Below are positions 41,633 to 45,615 of a stretch of 45,615 nt of DNA, piece after piece. A model generated the notes under the pieces. The model made no database searches, was not told the DNA's origin, and saw nothing but the letters and a program-made list of their open reading frames with translations. The DNA is taken from positions 1-45,615 of the forward strand of contig NZ_JAGUQP010000023.1 in the NCBI RefSeq assembly GCF_018704065.1. Reading direction: 5' to 3'. Both the position numbers and the translations under genes were made by a program. How positions within the stretch are numbered: the stretch's first letter is position 1; every line of letters starts with the position of its first letter. The DNA is from Desulfovulcanus ferrireducens. GTDB lineage: Bacteria > Desulfobacterota > Desulfovibrionia > Desulfovibrionales > Desulfonatronovibrionaceae.

Positions 41633-42356
41633 GCTAAGATTCCGTTTTATATTTATTTTGCTGTTCGTGTTTTTGTGTTCGGGATGTGGAGTTATCGATT
41701 ATTTTTTCTTGAGTCCACCTGAAGACACTGCCCAGGAACTGGCTGAGGCAGGTTACGAGGCCATGCAGGCTAAAGATTACAGCAAGGCCATCGAGTACTT
41801 TACTAAGTTGAGGGATCGCTATCCTTTTAGTCCTTATACGCCAATGGCCGAAATCAGTCTTGGCGATGCCTATTTCCTAGATGAGCAGTATAAAGCTGCC
41901 GTAGAAATCTACAAGGAATTTGAATCCTTGCACCCCAGGCACGAAGCAATCCCATATGTTCTCTTTCAGATAGGAGTAGCTAATTTCAAACAATTTAAAT
42001 CTATTGACCGACCTCAGAGCAATATGACTGAGGCTCTGGAATATTTTTATCGGGTCAAGGAGACATTCCCTGACACAAAATACGCTAAAGAAGCGGATCA
42101 GTATATTCTAAAGTGTCGCAGATATCAGGCCGAGCATGAAATTTTTGTGGCTGACTTTTACTGGCGCACGGAAAAATATCTTTCCGCCTGGAAGAGATAT
42201 GAGTATGTAGTTGAAAACTATAAAGATTTGCCTGATATAATTCAATATGCCCGGAGAAGAGGAAAATTGGCCTATTTCTTATATCAGAAAAAAAATTCAG
42301 AGCAAAAAATGGAACAGGAACAGGGCAGTTGGAAGAAATGGTTTGACTGGCTGTGA
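41625..42356 (+). CDS. bamD: BamD-like outer membrane assembly lipoprotein
   Basis: A 243-residue lipoprotein of the BAM complex that inserts beta-barrel proteins in the outer membrane. The signal peptide ends with lipobox LCSGC (Cys21). The mature part consists of TPR-like repeats typical of BamD/YfiO: AEAGYEAMQAKDYSKAIEYF, YPFSPYTPMAEISLGDAYF, DEQYKAAVEIYKEFESLHP, and FPDTKYAKEADQYI. The ATG lies inside the trxB end and keeps the signal peptide; an earlier in-frame start would bury it. A terminator follows at 42453. Confidence 0.9.
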   Translation: MDKLRFRFIFILLFVFLCSGCGVIDYFFLSPPEDTAQELAEAGYEAMQAKDYSKAIEYFTKLRDRYPFSPYTPMAEISLGDAYFLDEQYKAAVEIYKEFESLHPRHEAIPYVLFQIGVANFKQFKSIDRPQSNMTEALEYFYRVKETFPDTKYAKEADQYILKCRRYQAEHEIFVADFYWRTEKYLSAWKRYEYVVENYKDLPDIIQYARRRGKLAYFLYQKKNSEQKMEQEQGSWKKWFDWL

Positions 42357-42452
42357 TTTGAGTGCAAAGTTTTGGGTTTTGAGTAAAAATTTTCTTGCCT
42401 GCAAACTAATATCATGGATGTTTAAACTACAGCAAATTTTTGCAGAATTTTT

Positions 42453-42479
42453 AAGCGGTCCTCTGGGCCGCTTTTTTTG
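42453..42479 (+). terminator. Intrinsic terminator after bamD
   Basis: AAGCGGTCC (42453-42461) pairs with GGGCCGCTT (42465-42473) with one G-U pair and a 3-base loop, running into TTTTTTT. It lies about 97 bases after the bamD stop and about 20 bases before the next start, so the next gene either needs readthrough or has its promoter upstream of the hairpin. Confidence 0.88.
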
Positions 42480-42496
42480 TATTTGGAGGATGGTAA

Positions 42497-43348
42497 ATGC
42501 AGTTGGATAATTGGCTGGAGCGATTTGCATTAGATGACCAAGTTCTTGGTCAGGCGTATGAGCAATTGGGAGCATTAAAAAGGTCCTGGTTAAAGAAACT
42601 CATAGCCAATCTTTACAACTATTATGGACGTGAAGAGGTTCAGGAAAAGGTTGTGAGCCTGGCTCAGGGCCAGGGGCTTAAAAGTTATGTTCAGATTACC
42701 CCTTGGAATCGACTGGTTTGCGTCATTGATAACCAATTTAAGGCAGCCAACAAGGTCTTGGCAGCTATTATGCCAGCCATAATGACCGGAACAAAAGAGA
42801 TTCTTGCTATCGTAGAGAACTGGGAAGAAAATGAACCTCCTGAACAGATTTTAGTGGGTCTGGAACTTATGGGGGTGGAAAGCATTATGGCCATGAGCAG
42901 GGAGAATATTTTAAATTTTATTCAGGAATCAGAGAATAACAACGCTCTAAACGGTTTGTTTTATTTAGGTCCCAAACAAATCCTTTCTCAGGCACTTGGT
43001 CAAAAAAAGGGTTATTTTTTCTGGGCACCGCGCCAAATCAAGTTGGCAGGACTAGTACTTGATGCTAGCAAAGAATGGAATATAGATGTGTTGGGTTGGG
43101 CCAATCCAGAGTTAGAATTTATCGTTCTTGGTGATAGAAAAGGGAATTGGCCGCAGAATTTTCGTCAGTTTACGGGTGATAAAGAAAGTTTTTGGTCAAA
43201 GGATTTTGATGTTTTATTTGCGTCAGAGAAGGAATTTGTAAAAAATAAGCAGATAAGCCTGGGGTTTGGACCAGGCCAGGAGAGTAGTTGGATCTGGCCG
43301 GACCTGGACAAGGCACTCTTTTATCAAAGGAGGGTGTTTTGGAAATAA
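42497..43348 (+). CDS. Conserved protein of unknown function
   Basis: A 283-residue soluble protein with no signal peptide or transmembrane helix. The segment FKAANKVLAAIMPAIMTGTKEILAIV is reminiscent of the nucleotide-binding part of the histidinol dehydrogenase/aldehyde dehydrogenase-like proteins, but catalytic residues of those families are not evident. The C-terminal part (LGFGPGQESSWIWPDLDKALFYQRR) is distinctive. A TTGGAGGATGG RBS supports ATG at 42497. It sits between bamD and an EF-G gene with a hairpin on each side, so it appears to be a single-gene unit. I do not assign a function. Confidence 0.75.
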   Translation: MQLDNWLERFALDDQVLGQAYEQLGALKRSWLKKLIANLYNYYGREEVQEKVVSLAQGQGLKSYVQITPWNRLVCVIDNQFKAANKVLAAIMPAIMTGTKEILAIVENWEENEPPEQILVGLELMGVESIMAMSRENILNFIQESENNNALNGLFYLGPKQILSQALGQKKGYFFWAPRQIKLAGLVLDASKEWNIDVLGWANPELEFIVLGDRKGNWPQNFRQFTGDKESFWSKDFDVLFASEKEFVKNKQISLGFGPGQESSWIWPDLDKALFYQRRVFWK

Positions 43349-43363
43349 AGTATAAGGCTAAAC

Positions 43364-43424
43364 GGTTGAAAGGTAAAAGGTGAAGAATACAGACTTAAAG
43401 CCCTAGCCTCTTAACCTGTCAACC
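43364..43424. repeat. Intergenic hairpin before the EF-G gene
   Basis: GGTTGAAAGGTAAAAGG (43364-43380) pairs imperfectly with CCTCTTAACCTGTCAACC (43407-43424). No T-run follows and the EF-G RBS GGAGGAG begins about 8 bases later. It is the same style as the hairpins at 2956, 25913, 35754 and 37905. Confidence 0.55.
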
Positions 43425-43439
43425 ATTATTGGAGGAGAG

Positions 43440-45491
43440 ATGAAAACCAGTGCTCTTCCGGGAAACTATTTGGAAAAGATAAGAAATATAGGCATTATTG
43501 CCCATATTGATGCAGGAAAGACTACTTTAACTGAGAGAATCTTATTTTATGCCAAAAAGATTCACCGGATGGGAGAAGTACATGAGGGAACAGCGACCAT
43601 GGATTATCTGCCTGCAGAACAGGAAAGAGGCATAACTATTGTTTCCGCATGTACAACCTGTGGGTGGAAAGATAAAGTTATCAATATAATTGATACTCCG
43701 GGGCATGTGGACTTTACTATAGAAGTGGATCGGGCATTGAGAGTCCTTGATGGAGTGGTTGCTGTTTTTTGCGCAGTCGGAGGAGTAGAACCTCAAAGTG
43801 AAACCGTGTGGAAACAATCTGAAAAATATCATATACCCAAGATTGCCTTTATCAATAAGATGGACCGGATAGGCGCCAGTTTCGAAGCAGTTCTTGAGGC
43901 CATGCGTCAAAAACTGCAGGTTGTTCCGGTGCCTATCCAGGTGCCCTTGGGCGAGGGGGAAGATTTCAAGGGTGTTATAGATATTTTACGCATGCAAAAG
44001 CTTAAATTTAACCCCCAGGACCAGGGGCAGACTTTTGAGCGTTTACCACTAGACAAGGAAGAAAATGAATATGCTCTCAAGTGGAGAGAGTATTTGTTTG
44101 AACACCTGGCAGAGATAGATGATAGTGTTTTGGAATCCTATCTTGAGGGACAGGAAGTCTCCCTTGATGAGGTGAACAGGGTCCTGCGCAAGGCAACCCT
44201 GGATTTAAAGCTTGTACCAGTGCTTGCTGGTTCGGCTTTAAAAAATACAGGGGTGCAACCTGCTCTGGATGCCGTGTGTAATTATTTGCCTTCCCCGGCT
44301 GATGTTCCTCAGATTGAGGGTATTGATCCTTCAACAAAGGAGAAAAAGTTTTTTCCCATATCTCCAAAGTCTCCATTGTCCGCCCTGGCTTTCAAGGTGA
44401 CAATGGAGACTGGTCGCAAGCTGGTTTTGCTACGAGTGTATTCGGGCAAGATAGTTTCCGGCCAGACAGTATATAATGTCAGCCAAAAGGTGGAGGAGCG
44501 GGTGGCCCGTCTATTCAGGTTGCATGCAGACCATAAAGAAAAGATAGAAGAGGCTGTTGCCGGGCAAATAGTTGCCGCTGCCGGATTAAAAAATACCAAA
44601 ACCGGGGACACCCTGTGTTTACGAGAAAATCCTATTCTTTTGGAAAAGATTTCAGAATATAAGCCAGTTATATCTATGGCTCTGGAACCTAAAAATAACG
44701 CTGAAGAGGAAAAGCTTCTCCATGCACTGGATAAAGTGCTTCAGGAAGACCCTACCCTTTTTGTTGAACGGGATAAAGATACTGAGCAGCTAATTATTTC
44801 GGGCATGGGCGAATTGCACCTGGAGGTAGTACTGGATCGGATAAGAAAAGATTTTGGGGTGGAGTTTCGGGCCGGACAGCCCCAGGTTGTCTATCAAGAA
44901 ACTATTGCTGACGAGGCTTTTGGTGAGGCAGAATTTGCCAAGGAATTGGGTGAGGATGTCCATTATGGTTATGTTCGACTTATGGTTGAACCTTTGTCCA
45001 GAAATAGCGGAAGAGAGATAAGATTTGAGATCGATAAGCAAGCCTGGCCAACTGAATGGATAGAGGCTGTGTATAATGGTATTGAAGACGGCCTGCAGGC
45101 AGGAACTATCAAGGGGTTTCCTGTTCAGGACATTCGCGTTGTGGTTCTAGAGTTAAAAAGCGCAGAACAAGGGTCAAGTCCTGTAGGGTATAGAATGGCT
45201 GCGGTTATGGCTTTGAAAGAGGCTCTGAGCAAAGCCAAACCAATGCTTTTAGAACCTATCATGTGGGTAGAAATTTATACTCCTGAAGAGTTTGTTGGTG
45301 AGTGTATTAGCCTGCTTGGGGCAAAAGGTGGACGTATTGAAAATATGTTTGATCGGCATGGTCAAAAAATTATACAGTCTCTAACTCCTTTGCGAAAAAT
45401 GTTTGGGTTTTCTACTGATCTGCGTTCAGTTACCCAGGGACGGGCTGCTCTAAGTATGAAGTTTGAACGGTTCGATACATTTGATTCTTAA
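43440..45491 (+). CDS. fusA: Elongation factor G, second-type (EF-G2-like)
   Basis: Ribosomal translocase-type GTPase of 683 residues with G1 AHIDAGKTTL, switch II DTPGHVDFTIEVDRALRVLDG, NKMD, and all five EF-G domains to the C-terminal TQGRAALSMKFERFD. It is not next to rpsL-rpsG-tuf, and several positions differ from canonical EF-G (for example SACTTCGWKDKVINIIDTPG and an extended insertion around 200-220). I therefore take it for the additional EF-G copy common in these bacteria. Its role may be translocation, ribosome recycling or stress. RBS GGAGGAG. The TAA stop at 45489-45491 abuts a repeat family A terminus. Confidence 0.85.
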   Translation: MKTSALPGNYLEKIRNIGIIAHIDAGKTTLTERILFYAKKIHRMGEVHEGTATMDYLPAEQERGITIVSACTTCGWKDKVINIIDTPGHVDFTIEVDRALRVLDGVVAVFCAVGGVEPQSETVWKQSEKYHIPKIAFINKMDRIGASFEAVLEAMRQKLQVVPVPIQVPLGEGEDFKGVIDILRMQKLKFNPQDQGQTFERLPLDKEENEYALKWREYLFEHLAEIDDSVLESYLEGQEVSLDEVNRVLRKATLDLKLVPVLAGSALKNTGVQPALDAVCNYLPSPADVPQIEGIDPSTKEKKFFPISPKSPLSALAFKVTMETGRKLVLLRVYSGKIVSGQTVYNVSQKVEERVARLFRLHADHKEKIEEAVAGQIVAAAGLKNTKTGDTLCLRENPILLEKISEYKPVISMALEPKNNAEEEKLLHALDKVLQEDPTLFVERDKDTEQLIISGMGELHLEVVLDRIRKDFGVEFRAGQPQVVYQETIADEAFGEAEFAKELGEDVHYGYVRLMVEPLSRNSGREIRFEIDKQAWPTEWIEAVYNGIEDGLQAGTIKGFPVQDIRVVVLELKSAEQGSSPVGYRMAAVMALKEALSKAKPMLLEPIMWVEIYTPEEFVGECISLLGAKGGRIENMFDRHGQKIIQSLTPLRKMFGFSTDLRSVTQGRAALSMKFERFDTFDS

Positions 45492-45615
45492 CTCAACTTT
45501 CTCGTATGTTTACATCACCTGTTTTCAAATTTAAGAGATAAAGAAATAAGAATTTAGGCGTGACAGACCGTTCAACTTTCTGGTGCATCAAGACACCGTA
45601 ACTCAGCTTTTGGTC
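45492..45615 (-). repeat. Possible partial copy of repeat family A at the window edge
   Basis: Starts CTCAACTTTCT followed by CGTATGTTTACATCA, which resembles the beginning of copy 2 (CTCAACTTTCTGACATGATTAACATC) for about 26 bases, and sits against TTAA like the other elements. A second GTTCAACTTTCTGG follows at about 45570. Beyond this the match is poor and the window ends, so the call is tentative. Confidence 0.4.

Noticed and set aside
42247-42510. Plus-strand frame of 87 codons between bamD and the next gene
   Set aside because: It overlaps the bamD end in another frame and runs through the intrinsic terminator.
1-45615. CRISPR array or tRNA/rRNA genes
   Set aside because: No regularly spaced direct repeats, cloverleaf sequences or rRNA signatures were seen anywhere in the window.

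Overview
The window looks like the chromosome of an anaerobic, moderately AT-rich sulfate-reducing bacterium of the Desulfovibrionales type (Desulfohalobium/Desulfonauticus-like lineages are a reasonable guess). This rests on gene content: paired FdhE/FdhD formate dehydrogenase factors, soluble HdrABC, an NfnB/GltD-like iron-sulfur flavoprotein, a haem-motif chemoreceptor and many 4Fe-4S proteins. No rRNA or taxon-specific marker is present, so the assignment is inference. The striking content is an almost contiguous reductive TCA (Arnon) cycle locus with ATP-citrate lyase, which points to CO2 fixation, together with a class I fructose-bisphosphatase for gluconeogenesis.

Layout. 1-395: a 295-bp repeat element. 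396-4995: pilD, fdhE, fdhD, mobA, a lytic transglycosylase and pgsA. 5011-9506: two PilT-family ATPases, then small conserved proteins including an FtsB-like protein and a TPR protein. 9509-9796: a foldback MITE-like element with a 6-bp target duplication. 9797-10506: two small membrane/coiled-coil proteins on the minus strand. 10889-12647: a lipoprotein and fbp. 13080-14906: a chemoreceptor with a CxxCH motif. 15177-16232: tsaD. 16233-17647 and 19871-20762: a rearranged accessory patch with MITEs, gene fragments (GAF domain, HlyD) and a decayed second copy of the acn promoter and gene start. Between these lies a monomeric isocitrate dehydrogenase gene bracketed by two related repeat elements.

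20763-41632: the rTCA block: acn, aclB, aclA, mdh, hdrC-hdrB-hdrA, korD-korA-korBC, frdB-frdA, sucC-sucD, a gamma carbonic anhydrase, an NAD(P)H iron-sulfur flavoprotein, trxA and trxB. Citrate is cleaved by ACL; oxaloacetate goes to malate (Mdh); fumarate to succinate (soluble FrdAB, no membrane anchor); succinate to succinyl-CoA (SucCD); succinyl-CoA to 2-oxoglutarate (Kor, ferredoxin-dependent); 2-oxoglutarate to isocitrate (Icd) and then citrate (Acn). Fumarase and pyruvate synthase are not in the window. HdrABC beside Kor and FrdAB suggests that fumarate reduction and ferredoxin reduction are coupled through soluble electron-confurcating or bifurcating enzymes. 41625-45491: a BamD-like lipoprotein, an unknown protein and a second-type EF-G.

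The rest of the window is ordinary housekeeping. The novelty lies in the electron-transfer wiring of the rTCA block, the insertion history of icd, and two families of TTAA-associated miniature elements.
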